A stretch of 11,383 bases of DNA from Rhodospirillales bacterium (GCA_016187325.1 JACPJY010000304.1:1-11383), one strand, 5' to 3'. Positions 1 through 8,554 are shown, counted from the first letter of the stretch. Notes: generated by a model from the letters alone, not told the origin. Translations and numbers: made by a program.

Positions 1-582
1 GGCGACGGCGAATTGGCGGCGGTGATGCTCCAGCCGCCCCGGCTCAAGCGTCGCCACCGATAGTGCGATCAGCAGAAGCGTCGCCGTCACCAGCAGCGCC
101 TCGGGCTTGACGTGATGGCCTTGCTTGACGATGACCATCGACAACAGCGGCGCCATCTGCAGCATCCATGCCGGCGGCAGTGCGCCGAACGCGCGCCAGC
201 TGGCCGCCCCGACCGCCAGCGCGCCGAAACCGGCGAAGACGACGAACGCGTTGCCGATCAGGCGCAGGTGCCGCTCTGGGTCGGCCAGCACCGCGGCGGC
301 AATTGCTTCGCCGCCGCTGAATGGATAGGTTGCCTTCAGGATCAGCGCGCCGAGCCAGTCGACGGTCGTTCCCGGATGATAGACGTGTCCGGGCGTCGTC
401 AGGTTGACGACGTTGACGGCATCGAGAAGATAGAAGTAGTCGGGATCGAGATTGAACCATAGCCACGACGGCCCGCCCGTGGTCCGCGCCGCCGTTGCCG
501 CCAGCACGGTACACACCGGCAGCACCAGTAGCGACGCCCATGCGACGAGTTCGCGGTTCGAACGGATGCGCGGCCGGTTCAT
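1..582 (-). CDS. N-terminal part of a polytopic membrane protein, possibly a GT-C (GT39/ArnT-like) glycosyltransferase; runs off the left edge
   Basis: The frame is open for 194 codons from an ATG at 582 to the window edge without a stop, so the gene continues to the left. An AAGG lies about 7 nt upstream of the ATG, and an in-frame stop further upstream leaves no longer ATG start. Residues 12-32 form a first membrane helix after a basic N-terminus (RPRIRSNR), which suggests an N-in topology. A polar loop follows with NLDPDYFYLLDA (44-55) and YHPGTTVDWLGALI (68-81), then further hydrophobic segments near 107-128 and 158-173. A first helix followed by an acidic loop and a HPGT element resembles the first extracytoplasmic loop of GT-C lipid-linked-sugar glycosyltransferases. 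That resemblance comes from pattern memory, not a search. The coding call is firm; the function is a guess. It is divergent from the copper chaperone gene across a 140-bp gap. Confidence 0.72.
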   Translation of the reverse strand, partial: MNRPRIRSNRELVAWASLLVLPVCTVLAATAARTTGGPSWLWFNLDPDYFYLLDAVNVVNLTTPGHVYHPGTTVDWLGALILKATYPFSGGEAIAAAVLADPERHLRLIGNAFVVFAGFGALAVGAASWRAFGALPPAWMLQMAPLLSMVIVKQGHHVKPEALLVTATLLLIALSVATLEPGRLEHHRRQFAVA

Positions 583-722
583 GCGGGACCTTAGACTCAG
601 GAATCCGGATTGCGGTTGCGGCTGGCATCATCCTACACGGTCCCGGCCATCACAATAGCCGCGCTTGGCCGCGCACCGACGCTCTGATACAACCCTGCCT
701 TTCGCCGACGGAGTAAATCCGC

Positions 723-1265
723 ATGCGATCAGTCAACGTCGTCGCCATCGCGTTCGTCCTCGCATTGGCCGCCCTCGCCGCGACGGCCGCCGAGGGGATC
801 AAGCTGGGTGAGCTGGTGATCTACGACGCCTGGGCGCGCGCCTCGGCGGGACCGGCGTCCAACGGCGCGGCTTACGTCTCGATCCACAACCACGGGCCCG
901 CCGACCGACTGCTCGGCGCGTCGACGCCGGCGGCGGCGCGGAGCGAGCTACACGCCCACATCATGGACGGCGGTGTCATGAAGATGCGGCCGTCGGGCCC
1001 GATCGACATTGCGCCAGAGGCGCGGATGAGGCTCGAGCCGGGCGGCCGGCACGTGATGCTGATGGGACTCAAGGGGCCGCTCAAGGAAGGCGAGACGTTT
1101 CCGCTGACGCTTCGATTCGAGAAAGCGGGCGAGATCACGCTGACGGTGTCGGTGCTGAAGGTCGGCGACATGGGTCCGGGCGACCCGCACCAGCACCATC
1201 AGGGCACGCACGAGCACCGGCAGCACCACGAACACATGGGGCAACCGCCGCAACAGCGCCGCTGA
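723..1265 (+). CDS. Periplasmic copper chaperone, PCu(A)C family (DUF461), with His-rich C-terminal tail
   Basis: The 180-residue protein has a signal peptide (hydrophobic 5-22, likely cleaved near ATAA-EG), so it should act in the periplasm. The family binds Cu(I) and helps load the CuA or CuB centres of cytochrome c oxidase. The family copper motif H-x10-M-x21-H-x-M is present with exact spacing: H77, M88, H110, M112. Conserved context is visible as MDGGVMKMRP (81-90) and EPGGRHVMLMGL (105-116). Residues 156-171 form a tail of closely spaced His and Gln with nine histidines, a likely extra metal-binding segment beyond the core domain. GGAG 9 nt before the ATG supports the start. No SCO1/SenC or oxidase gene adjoins it, so it is an orphan member here. 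A weak TTGGCC/GATACA pair with 15-bp spacing (665-691) is not a convincing promoter. Confidence 0.92.
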   Translation: MRSVNVVAIAFVLALAALAATAAEGIKLGELVIYDAWARASAGPASNGAAYVSIHNHGPADRLLGASTPAAARSELHAHIMDGGVMKMRPSGPIDIAPEARMRLEPGGRHVMLMGLKGPLKEGETFPLTLRFEKAGEITLTVSVLKVGDMGPGDPHQHHQGTHEHRQHHEHMGQPPQQRR

Positions 1266-1443
1266 CACTCGGCCGATTTGCGCCGGGGTGGCGGCCGTGT
1301 CTACGGCGCCTGGAAACCGCGCCGTTGAGGGCCGCCGGAAAGTATGATTCCCTATTTCCGCGCGGCCGGTATAAACTGTTGCCGTTCCCCCTGCCATCGC
1401 AGCGCTGTCGCCGGCGGGAAAACCTTGTCCGAAAGGGTCGAAC

Positions 1444-2043
1444 GTGAGGCGAATTGGATCATTGTCGGCATTGGTTTCCGCCGTCCTTTTGATGGCGACC
1501 GCGGCGTCGGCCGAGGGCACCATGAGCGCCGTCTCCTACCAGCCGATGCCGGCCGGTTCGGCACTGCTGGTGCGGCCGCTCGACAACTCGGACCACAACA
1601 TGCTCCTGAAGGCCGACTTCGAAAGGGCGCTCAGGGGGATGGGCTACACCATCTCGAATGACGCCAAGCTGGTGTTCACGTTCGAGACCACGGACACCGC
1701 CGGCGCGTGGACCGGTGGCGGCCCCAACCCGTTCGTCGAGCTCAGCAACAATCCCGACCAGACCGGCATCGAGGCGCCGCGCGTGAAATTCAATCTCTTC
1801 AACACCGAGCGCGGCGGCATCCTCAATCCCGACCGCACCGAGGTCACCCGTATGGTGACGCCGTCGAGCTTCCGCATCGACGTCACCATCGACAGCCTGA
1901 CCGACGGTAAGCGCTTGTGGCACGGTTGGAGCAGCATCGACATCGGCGCCGGCGACAACCGCGAGATGACCAGATCGATGGTGCCAGTGATGGTCGAGGG
2001 CGTCGGCAAAACCGTCCGCCAGCAAAAGTTCCAGGCTCCATAG
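1444..2043 (+). CDS. Secreted protein of unknown function, DUF4136-like at best
   Basis: The 199-residue protein starts at GTG, supported by AAAGGG 6 nt upstream. A signal peptide is clear: basic MRRIGS, hydrophobic 8-20, likely cleavage after ASA at 21-23 before EG. There is no Cys after the cleavage site, so it is not an obvious lipoprotein. The mature part opens with a strand-like segment ALLVRPLDNSDHN, then a helix ending in ALRGMGYTI. Near the C-terminus comes IDVTIDSLTDGKRLWHGWSS. An ALxxxGY element early plus a late strand with D-x-x-x-GKxLWHGW recalls DUF4136-type envelope proteins, but this is a weak match made by eye. The gap to the copper chaperone is 178 bp, with a lone TATAAA at 1370-1375 as the only promoter-like element, so it may be its own unit. 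No enzyme motif is visible. Confidence 0.8.
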   Translation: MRRIGSLSALVSAVLLMATAASAEGTMSAVSYQPMPAGSALLVRPLDNSDHNMLLKADFERALRGMGYTISNDAKLVFTFETTDTAGAWTGGGPNPFVELSNNPDQTGIEAPRVKFNLFNTERGGILNPDRTEVTRMVTPSSFRIDVTIDSLTDGKRLWHGWSSIDIGAGDNREMTRSMVPVMVEGVGKTVRQQKFQAP

Positions 2044-2090
2044 GTCATCCGGTCGCCTGCGTCCGGCAATCGTTGCCGTCGGCCGCGGGT

Positions 2091-2120
2091 CTGGCAACGC
2101 GCGCCCGGTTTTGCTAGTGT
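2091..2120 (+). promoter_or_regulatory. Candidate promoter for hisZ-purA
   Basis: In the 150-bp gap before hisZ, CTGGCA (2091-2096, 4 of 6 to TTGACA) is followed after 18 bp by TAGTGT (2115-2120). TAGTGT is preceded by TGC and so resembles an extended -10. A start site would fall near 2127, about 65 nt before the hisZ ATG. The -10 match itself is poor, so this is only the best candidate in the gap. Confidence 0.3.
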
Positions 2121-2193
2121 CCGGGAAGGTGGCCGACGATCTGTCACCACCCCGGCGCGTCTGATTTGGCATTCACCTGGACAGCATCCGACG

Positions 2194-3354
2194 ATGAAGG
2201 ATTCAGCCGATAAGGCCCTGCTGCCGGCCGGAATGTCCGACGTTTTGGCGCCTGACGCCGCCTTCGAGGCGGCCGTGCTGGAACGGCTGATGGCGTGGTT
2301 TTCCCGGCATGGCTATGATCGCGTCAAGCCGCCCTTGATCGAGTTCGAGGCCGGGCTGTTGACCGGCATCGGTGCCGGCCTCAACGGCCAGACGTTCCGG
2401 CTGATGGACCCGGTGTCGCAGAAGATGATGGGCGTGCGAGCCGACATCACGCCGCAGGTGGCGCGCATCGCCGCTGCTCGGCTGGCCAGGACGCCGAGGC
2501 CGCTGCGGCTCGGCTACGCCGGCGAGGTGCTGCGCGTGCGCGGCTCGCAGCTCCGTCCCGAACGCCAATTCACCCAGGTCGGCGTCGAGCTGATCGGCGC
2601 CGCTGAGCCGGCTGCCGACGCCGAGGTCATCGTCATGGCGGCGGGTGCGCTCGCCGATCTCGGCGTTAAGGGCCTGTCCGTCGACCTCGGCATGCCGACT
2701 TTGGTGCCGGCGGTGGTCGGCAAGGAAACGGCGGACGCGGATACGCTCAAGCGACTGCGCCAGGCGCTCGACCGTAAGGACGCCGCCGCCGTCGCCGGCC
2801 TCGGCCGGGCATTGGGCAAGGACACGGCGCGCCTGCTCGCCGCCATGCTGGTCGCCGCCGGACCGGCGGCGAAGACACTGAAGGCTCTCCATGCTCTCGG
2901 CCTCGGCAAGAAGGCAGCCCGCGAGCGCGACGCGCTTGCCGATGTCGTCGCGCGCGTCAGCAGGGACGCCCCTGGCCTGACCGTCACCATCGACCCGGTC
3001 GAGAACCGCGGCTTCGAATATCACACCGGCGTCACCTTCACCTTCTTCGCCAAGCGCGTGCGCGGCGAGCTCGGCAACGGCGGCCGCTACATGGCCGGTG
3101 ACGAGCCGGCGACCGGACTGACGCTGTTCATGGACACCGTGCTCAGGGCGCTGCCGCCACCGGCGCCGGGCCCACGCCTTTTTCTGCCGGCGGCAACGCC
3201 GGCGGCGACCGCAGCGAAGCTGAGGAGGGAGGGCTGGACCACCGTCGGCGGGTTCGCCGGCGGCGACGCCGAGCGGGAGGCGCGGCGGCTCAACTGCAGC
3301 CACGTGCTGATCAAGGGCAAGGTCCGCGAGTTGAAAAAGCGAGGCAAGAGCTAG
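2194..3354 (+). CDS. hisZ: ATP phosphoribosyltransferase regulatory subunit HisZ
   Basis: HisZ is a catalytically dead histidyl-tRNA synthetase paralogue. It assembles with the short form of HisG to make the first enzyme of histidine biosynthesis (ATP plus PRPP to phosphoribosyl-ATP) and carries its histidine feedback control. The 386-residue protein shows the class II synthetase-like core: LPAGMSDVL (10-18), the motif-2 region VRADITPQVARIAA (81-94), QFTQVGVELIG (125-135), the histidine-site element GFEYHTG (273-279), and GNGGRYM (294-300), where synthetases usually have GGRYD. It lacks a full anticodon-binding domain, ending in a short segment (328-386) with a basic tail, as in alphaproteobacterial HisZ. 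No strong Shine-Dalgarno precedes the ATG. The neighbour purA follows after 6 bp. hisG is not in the window. Confidence 0.93.
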   Translation: MKDSADKALLPAGMSDVLAPDAAFEAAVLERLMAWFSRHGYDRVKPPLIEFEAGLLTGIGAGLNGQTFRLMDPVSQKMMGVRADITPQVARIAAARLARTPRPLRLGYAGEVLRVRGSQLRPERQFTQVGVELIGAAEPAADAEVIVMAAGALADLGVKGLSVDLGMPTLVPAVVGKETADADTLKRLRQALDRKDAAAVAGLGRALGKDTARLLAAMLVAAGPAAKTLKALHALGLGKKAARERDALADVVARVSRDAPGLTVTIDPVENRGFEYHTGVTFTFFAKRVRGELGNGGRYMAGDEPATGLTLFMDTVLRALPPPAPGPRLFLPAATPAATAAKLRREGWTTVGGFAGGDAEREARRLNCSHVLIKGKVRELKKRGKS

Positions 3355-3360
3355 ACTGTC

Positions 3361-4653
<1,293 letters not shown>

Positions 4654-4705
4654 CAAGGGTTCATGCGGCGCTCCGGCCTTTTGTCGGGAAATCGAAAAAC
4701 TTCTG

Positions 4706-4734
4706 TTGTTTTGCAACGGCCTAGTGGCTAAAAT
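4706..4734 (+). promoter_or_regulatory. Candidate sigma-70-type promoter of the pseudokinase unit
   Basis: TTGTTT (4706-4711) and TAAAAT (4729-4734, 5 of 6 to TATAAT) are separated by 17 bp, the ideal spacing. They lie in the purA-pseudokinase gap, where 4681-4740 has only 25 G/C in 60 bases, much lower than the flanking genes. A start near 4741 would give a leader of about 60 nt to the preferred ATG at 4801. The -35 matches only its TTG half. Confidence 0.45.
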
Positions 4735-4800
4735 TACGGTCCAGAATCGGACTGGGGGCTCTGAATGAGTCGAAGCCCTATCCGTAAGGAAGCGAATGTC

Positions 4801-6915
4801 ATGGCAGAAGCCGCCCTTCTAGAGGAGCCCGGGGAGGTCATTCCGCCCCCCGAGGCCGGGCCGCCCCCCGAGGCGGCGCCTCCGCCAGAAGCCACAATTC
4901 CCGCGCCGCCGCCGCAACCGGCCGGCCCGCCGGTGATCGTCCGCGACCGCTTCGTGGTCGAGACCGGCACGCCGATCCCCGACCTCGACACGCCGTCGGC
5001 CAAGGCCTACGCCGTCGAGGATCGGAAAGATCTGGGGCGCAAGCTGTTCGGGCTGGTGTGCACGCCCGGCCTGCCGACGCGCACCGACGTCATGGGCGTG
5101 CTGCGCGGCGAGGAACTGCCGGGGCTGATGCCGCTGGTCGAATGGGACATCCTGGATTGGGTGCCGCTCGGTCAGCGCTCGATGATCGTCATCTACGACC
5201 GGCCGCGCGGCGACCGGATTCTCACCAACATGGAGGCCGGCAAGTTCAAGTTCAACGAGTACGAATTCCCGCGCCGGGTCATCGAGCCCCTGGTCAACGG
5301 CATCAAGAGCATGTCGATGTTCGACATGCCGCATCGCTCGATCCGGCCGCGGAACGTGTTCTTCATGGACGAGGAACTGCAGAACTTGGTGCTCGGCGAT
5401 TGCTCCACGGTGCCGCCGGGATTCGACCAGCCGCCATTGTTCGAGCCGATCGACCGGGGGATGGCGCAGCCGGGCGGTCGCGGCCGCGGCGGGCTCGCCG
5501 ACGACATCTACGCGCTCGGCGTCACGCTGGTGGTGTTGATACTGGGCTACAATCCATTTACCCGGATGAGTGAGGACGACATCTTGAAGGCGAAGATGGA
5601 GCAAGGCAGCTACGCCGCTTTGTGCGGCAATTTGCGCCTGCCGATCCCGATGCTGGAGCCGCTCCGCGGCATGCTCAACGACGTGGTCGAGGACCGCTGG
5701 GGGCTCGACGAGCTCGAAGGCTGGCTGGCGGGCCGCAAGCAGCCGTCGATCCGCCAGACCCCGATCGCCAGGTCCGAATTTCCGTTCGAATTCGAAGGCC
5801 GTAATCACGTCACGCCGCGCACGCTGGCCCGCGACATGGCGCGCCATCGCGAAAAAGGCATCGAGATCATGAAGGACGAGGCGCTGCTGACCTGGCTCCG
5901 ACGCGGCCTCGACCAGGCTGCGAGGGCCGACGGCGTACGCGCGGCGTTGGACCTGGCGGCGCTGCACCGCGACGAGCCGCAGGGCACCGATGAATACCTG
6001 CTGGCAAAGATTTGCATGATCCTGGATCCACAGTCGCCGATCCGCTACAAGGGTTTCTCATTTATGCCCGACGGCTTCGGCCCGGCGATGGGGGTCGAGG
6101 TCCTGCGCCGCGGCGACGTTCAGGTGCCGACGGAGGTGTTGTCCTACGAAATTCCCGCCATCTGGTACGCGTTGCAGACGACGGTGTTCACCGGCGCCTC
6201 GGTACAGCAGCGCGAATACCTGCAGATGAAGGGATTTTTGAACATTCGCGACCCGGGCTACGGCTGGGAACGTTGTCTTTACGAGATCAACCCGACGTTG
6301 CCGTGCCAGAGCGGGCACATCGTCAAGGATTACGTCATCGACATCGAAAACCTGCTGCCGGCCCTCGACGCCGCCGCCAACCGCGTGGACACCAAGCAGA
6401 CGCCGATGGACCGGCATGTCGCCGCCTTCATCGCCGCCAATTTCGACGAGGACATCCACCCGCACCTGAAAGCCTTGGCGGCGCCTACTCCGGAAACGTC
6501 GACCATCGGCATGCTGAGTCTGCTAGCGTTCCTGCAATGGAAGCTGCGGCTGAACGCGCTGTTTGGGCTGTCGAGCTGGGTCGGCGGGTTGCTCGGCCCG
6601 GCCATCAACACCTATCACAGCCGCACCAAGCGGCGCGATATCGAGAAGGAGATTCCGCGCCTGGTGCGCAAGGGCAGCCTGCCGGAACTGTTCGACATGA
6701 TCGACAACGCCGATAACCGCAAGGCCGACCAGGAGGGATTCGCCATCGCCTGCGCGCAGTTTGCCGCCGACGAAAAGGAAATCCGCGAGATCGAGGGCTC
6801 CGGCACCGAGCGCCAGACCAAGGCCGAGCTGTCCGGGCAGCAAACCGCGGCGGTAATGTCAATCATGATGGCGATGATCGTGATTTCGGTGCTGCTGATC
6901 GCGAGGATGTTCTAG
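4801..6915 (+). CDS. Membrane-anchored protein-kinase-like protein, predicted pseudokinase
   Basis: The product (704 residues) has a Pro-rich N-terminus with PPPEA-type repeats (14-44), then a kinase-like domain to about 310. Its catalytic loop reads HRSIRPRN (178-185), aligning with HRDLKPxN: the catalytic Asp is Ser180 and the Lys is Arg182, while Asn185 is kept. The DFG position reads D200-C-S, keeping the metal-binding Asp. DDIYALG (234-240) matches subdomain IX. No glycine-rich loop or clear beta-3 Lys is visible. So nucleotide binding is possible but normal phosphotransfer is unlikely. A central part follows with an amphipathic stretch ending WLRRGL (364-369), a region of unknown fold, a hydrophobic patch (570-602), and a C-terminal membrane helix (685-704) that would leave the bulk cytoplasmic. 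Start: TAAGGA lies 10 nt before ATG 4801; an in-frame ATG at 4765 would add 12 residues but with A/T-ending codons unlike the gene. The TAG abuts the next ATG. Confidence 0.85.
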   Translation: MAEAALLEEPGEVIPPPEAGPPPEAAPPPEATIPAPPPQPAGPPVIVRDRFVVETGTPIPDLDTPSAKAYAVEDRKDLGRKLFGLVCTPGLPTRTDVMGVLRGEELPGLMPLVEWDILDWVPLGQRSMIVIYDRPRGDRILTNMEAGKFKFNEYEFPRRVIEPLVNGIKSMSMFDMPHRSIRPRNVFFMDEELQNLVLGDCSTVPPGFDQPPLFEPIDRGMAQPGGRGRGGLADDIYALGVTLVVLILGYNPFTRMSEDDILKAKMEQGSYAALCGNLRLPIPMLEPLRGMLNDVVEDRWGLDELEGWLAGRKQPSIRQTPIARSEFPFEFEGRNHVTPRTLARDMARHREKGIEIMKDEALLTWLRRGLDQAARADGVRAALDLAALHRDEPQGTDEYLLAKICMILDPQSPIRYKGFSFMPDGFGPAMGVEVLRRGDVQVPTEVLSYEIPAIWYALQTTVFTGASVQQREYLQMKGFLNIRDPGYGWERCLYEINPTLPCQSGHIVKDYVIDIENLLPALDAAANRVDTKQTPMDRHVAAFIAANFDEDIHPHLKALAAPTPETSTIGMLSLLAFLQWKLRLNALFGLSSWVGGLLGPAINTYHSRTKRRDIEKEIPRLVRKGSLPELFDMIDNADNRKADQEGFAIACAQFAADEKEIREIEGSGTERQTKAELSGQQTAAVMSIMMAMIVISVLLIARMF

Positions 6916-7458
6916 ATGAAGACCCCGTTCCCCGCGGCCGGCCCACAGGCACAGGCTCCCGTCCCGCCGGGACGCGCGATGCGCAAGGCGATGTGGATTC
7001 TGCTGTGCCTGGTGGCGTTGCTGGTGATCTCGCTGCCGACGGTGTTGCTGCTGCTGTTCGGCATGTTGCCGACCATCGTCGCCTGGGTGATCGACCGTTC
7101 GCAGCAGAAATACGCGACGTTCTGCGTCTGCGGCATGAATTTCTCGGGCGTATTCCCGTTCCTCAGCGACGTCTGGTTCAAGGACCATAGCACCGACGCC
7201 GCGGTGCGAATCTTGACCAACGTCTTCGATCTGATGGTGATCTACGGCGCCGCCGCGTTCGGATGGATGATGTTCATTGCCGTGCCACCAGTGATTACGC
7301 AGTTCATCTCGGCGATGCTGCAAAAACGGGTGGCAACATTGCGCGAACAGCAGCAGAAGATCATCGAAGAATGGGGTGAAAGCGTTTCGATGCTGGTCGC
7401 CGCCCAACAGCAGCCGGTCCAACAGGCGCAACCGCAAAAAGGCCGCGCCCGTCGCTGA
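6916..7458 (+). CDS. Small polytopic membrane protein coupled to the pseudokinase, unknown function
   Basis: The 180-residue protein begins directly after the TAG of the pseudokinase gene, with GAGGA 8 nt upstream inside that gene, so the two are almost certainly translationally coupled. A Pro/Gln/Ala N-terminus and basic RAMRK (20-24) precede a 35-residue hydrophobic stretch (25-59) with prolines at 41 and 52. It could be a tight helical hairpin or one long helix. A loop with CVC (70-72) and an aromatic VFPFLSDVWFKD follows, then a second long hydrophobic stretch (105-134). The C-terminal 45 residues are polar: a short coiled-coil-like run rich in Gln and Glu, Gln repeats at 164-174, and a basic end GRARR. 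I do not recognise the family. The tail could be a cytoplasmic docking surface for the pseudokinase (inference). It converges with rpoH across a 45-bp gap. Confidence 0.8.
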   Translation: MKTPFPAAGPQAQAPVPPGRAMRKAMWILLCLVALLVISLPTVLLLLFGMLPTIVAWVIDRSQQKYATFCVCGMNFSGVFPFLSDVWFKDHSTDAAVRILTNVFDLMVIYGAAAFGWMMFIAVPPVITQFISAMLQKRVATLREQQQKIIEEWGESVSMLVAAQQQPVQQAQPQKGRARR

Positions 7459-7503
7459 CCGCTTCGGCCTGCCGCCCCGCGACCGAGGCGGGCGCCTGTT
7501 TCG

Positions 7504-8388
7504 TCAGTAGTTGATGTGCCGCTCGATGACGGCGTTCTTCACCGATTTTTGGAGCTTCTCGAACGCGCGCACCTCGATCTGGCGCACCCGTTCGCGAGAG
7601 ATGCCGTAGCGCTCGCTCAGGTCCTGCAATGTCGCTGGCGCGTCCTTGAGGCGGCGCTCCAAGAGGATGTCCCGTTCGCGCTCGCTCAGCCCCTTCATGG
7701 CGCAGGCCAGCAGCCGTCGCCGGTTGCCGAGCTCCTGGTGCGCCGCCAACAGGTATTCCTGGTCGTCGGAATTCTCGATCAGCCAGTCCTGCCATTCGCC
7801 TTCGCCGTCGTTGCGCAGCGGCGCGTTCAGCGACTGGTCGGGACTGCTTAGCCGCCGGTTCATGTTGACGACTTCCGATTCTGGGACGCCGAGGCGGTCG
7901 GCGATGGTCGTCAAGTGGTCGGGCAGCAGATCGCCCTCCTCCATTGCCTGGATTTGGCCCTTCAGCTTGCGCAGGTTGAAGAACAGCTTCTTCTGCGCCG
8001 CCGTGGTGCCGATCTTCACCAGCGACCACGAATGCAGGATGTATTCCTGGATGGCGGCGCGGATCCACCACATGGCGTAGGTGGCGAGCCGGAACCCGCG
8101 GTCCGGGTCGAAGCGCCGGATCGCTTGCATCATGCCGACGTTGCCCTCGCTGATCAGCTCGCCGAGCGGCAGCCCGTAGCCCTGGTAGCCCATGGCGATC
8201 TTGGCGACCAGGCGCAGATGGCTGGTCACCAGCCGCTCGGCCGCTTCCGCGTCCTCGTGGTCGCGCCAGCGCCGGGCGAGGCGGAACTCCTCCTCCATCT
8301 CCAGCATCGGGTAGCGGCGGATACGCTGCAGGTAACGGGTCAGGTTCCTTTCCGGTGAGATGTCCGGTCTATAGGTCGCGCTCGCCAT
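7504..8388 (-). CDS. rpoH: RNA polymerase heat-shock sigma factor sigma-32
   Basis: RpoH directs RNA polymerase to heat-shock promoters (chaperones and proteases). The 294-residue protein has the normal length and all expected regions. Region 2 spans about 49-118 with RLVTSHLRLVAKIA and GLPLGELISEGNVGMMQAI, then the -10-contacting part FDPDRGFRLATYAMWWIRAAI. The sigma-32-specific RpoH box QKKLFFNLR is at 132-140 and separates it from housekeeping sigma factors. Region 4.2 holds a helix-turn-helix, TLQDLSERYGISRERVRQIE (253-272). The RpoH box is linked in other species to turnover control and core binding. The upstream neighbour on the same strand is rluD, 139 bp away. Promoter-like elements lie at the end of rluD and in this gap, so rpoH probably has its own promoters. 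The ribosome site is modest (AGGG 12 nt before the ATG). Confidence 0.97.
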   Translation of the reverse strand: MASATYRPDISPERNLTRYLQRIRRYPMLEMEEEFRLARRWRDHEDAEAAERLVTSHLRLVAKIAMGYQGYGLPLGELISEGNVGMMQAIRRFDPDRGFRLATYAMWWIRAAIQEYILHSWSLVKIGTTAAQKKLFFNLRKLKGQIQAMEEGDLLPDHLTTIADRLGVPESEVVNMNRRLSSPDQSLNAPLRNDGEGEWQDWLIENSDDQEYLLAAHQELGNRRRLLACAMKGLSERERDILLERRLKDAPATLQDLSERYGISRERVRQIEVRAFEKLQKSVKNAVIERHINY

Positions 8389-8526
8389 CGCCTGTCGGTT
8401 CCCTGGTTGTTAGCCGGTCGCGCCCGCCGGTCCCGCGCTTTGGCGGCGACGAAGGCGGCGCCCGTAGGTTGAATATCGCTGATGGGGGCAATCATACCCG
8501 AATAGGGCGCTCAAGTATAGAAGGGT

Positions 8527-8554
8527 TTTATAGCTTATCTAATAAATCAAGCAA
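8527..8554 (-). promoter_or_regulatory. Candidate rpoH promoter embedded in the 3' end of rluD
   Basis: On the minus strand TTGCTT (8549-8554) is followed after 16 bp by TATAAA (8527-8532), 5 of 6 to the -10 consensus, overlapping the last codons and stop of rluD. Additional -10-like hexamers lie downstream: TATACT (8514-8519) and TATGAT (8491-8496). The stretch 8521-8580 has only 16 G/C in 60 bases. I could not fit the alphaproteobacterial sigma-32 consensus, so heat autoregulation is not supported by eye. Confidence 0.45.

Noticed and set aside
44..631. A minus-strand frame of 195 codons with a start at 631.
   Set aside because: The frame from 582 gives membrane helices and a sensible protein with a ribosome site, whereas this one yields low-complexity Arg-rich sequence.
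4765..4800. An earlier ATG start for the pseudokinase.
   Set aside because: A GGGGG at 6 nt could serve it, but the 12 extra codons are mixed A/T-ending unlike the gene, and TAAGGA before 4801 is more canonical. It remains possible.
5212..5600. An active Ser/Thr kinase.
   Set aside because: The catalytic Asp of the HRD motif is Ser and neither a glycine-rich loop nor a beta-3 Lys is evident.
4819..5967. A 382-codon minus-strand frame opposite the pseudokinase.
   Set aside because: Same third-position bias artefact; the translation is His/Arg-rich and shows no domain.
7472..7491. A CCGCC/GGCGG hairpin with a 10-nt loop in the convergent gap between the small membrane protein gene and rpoH, as a bidirectional terminator.
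   Set aside because: The stem is only 5 bp and is followed by no real T-run on either strand, so chance is likely in such GC-rich DNA.
8491..8515. CTTGAG upstream of rpoH as a sigma-32 -35 element for heat autoregulation.
   Set aside because: No matching -10 lies at the 17-18 bp spacing expected for alphaproteobacterial sigma-32 promoters; TATGAT is only 13 bp away.
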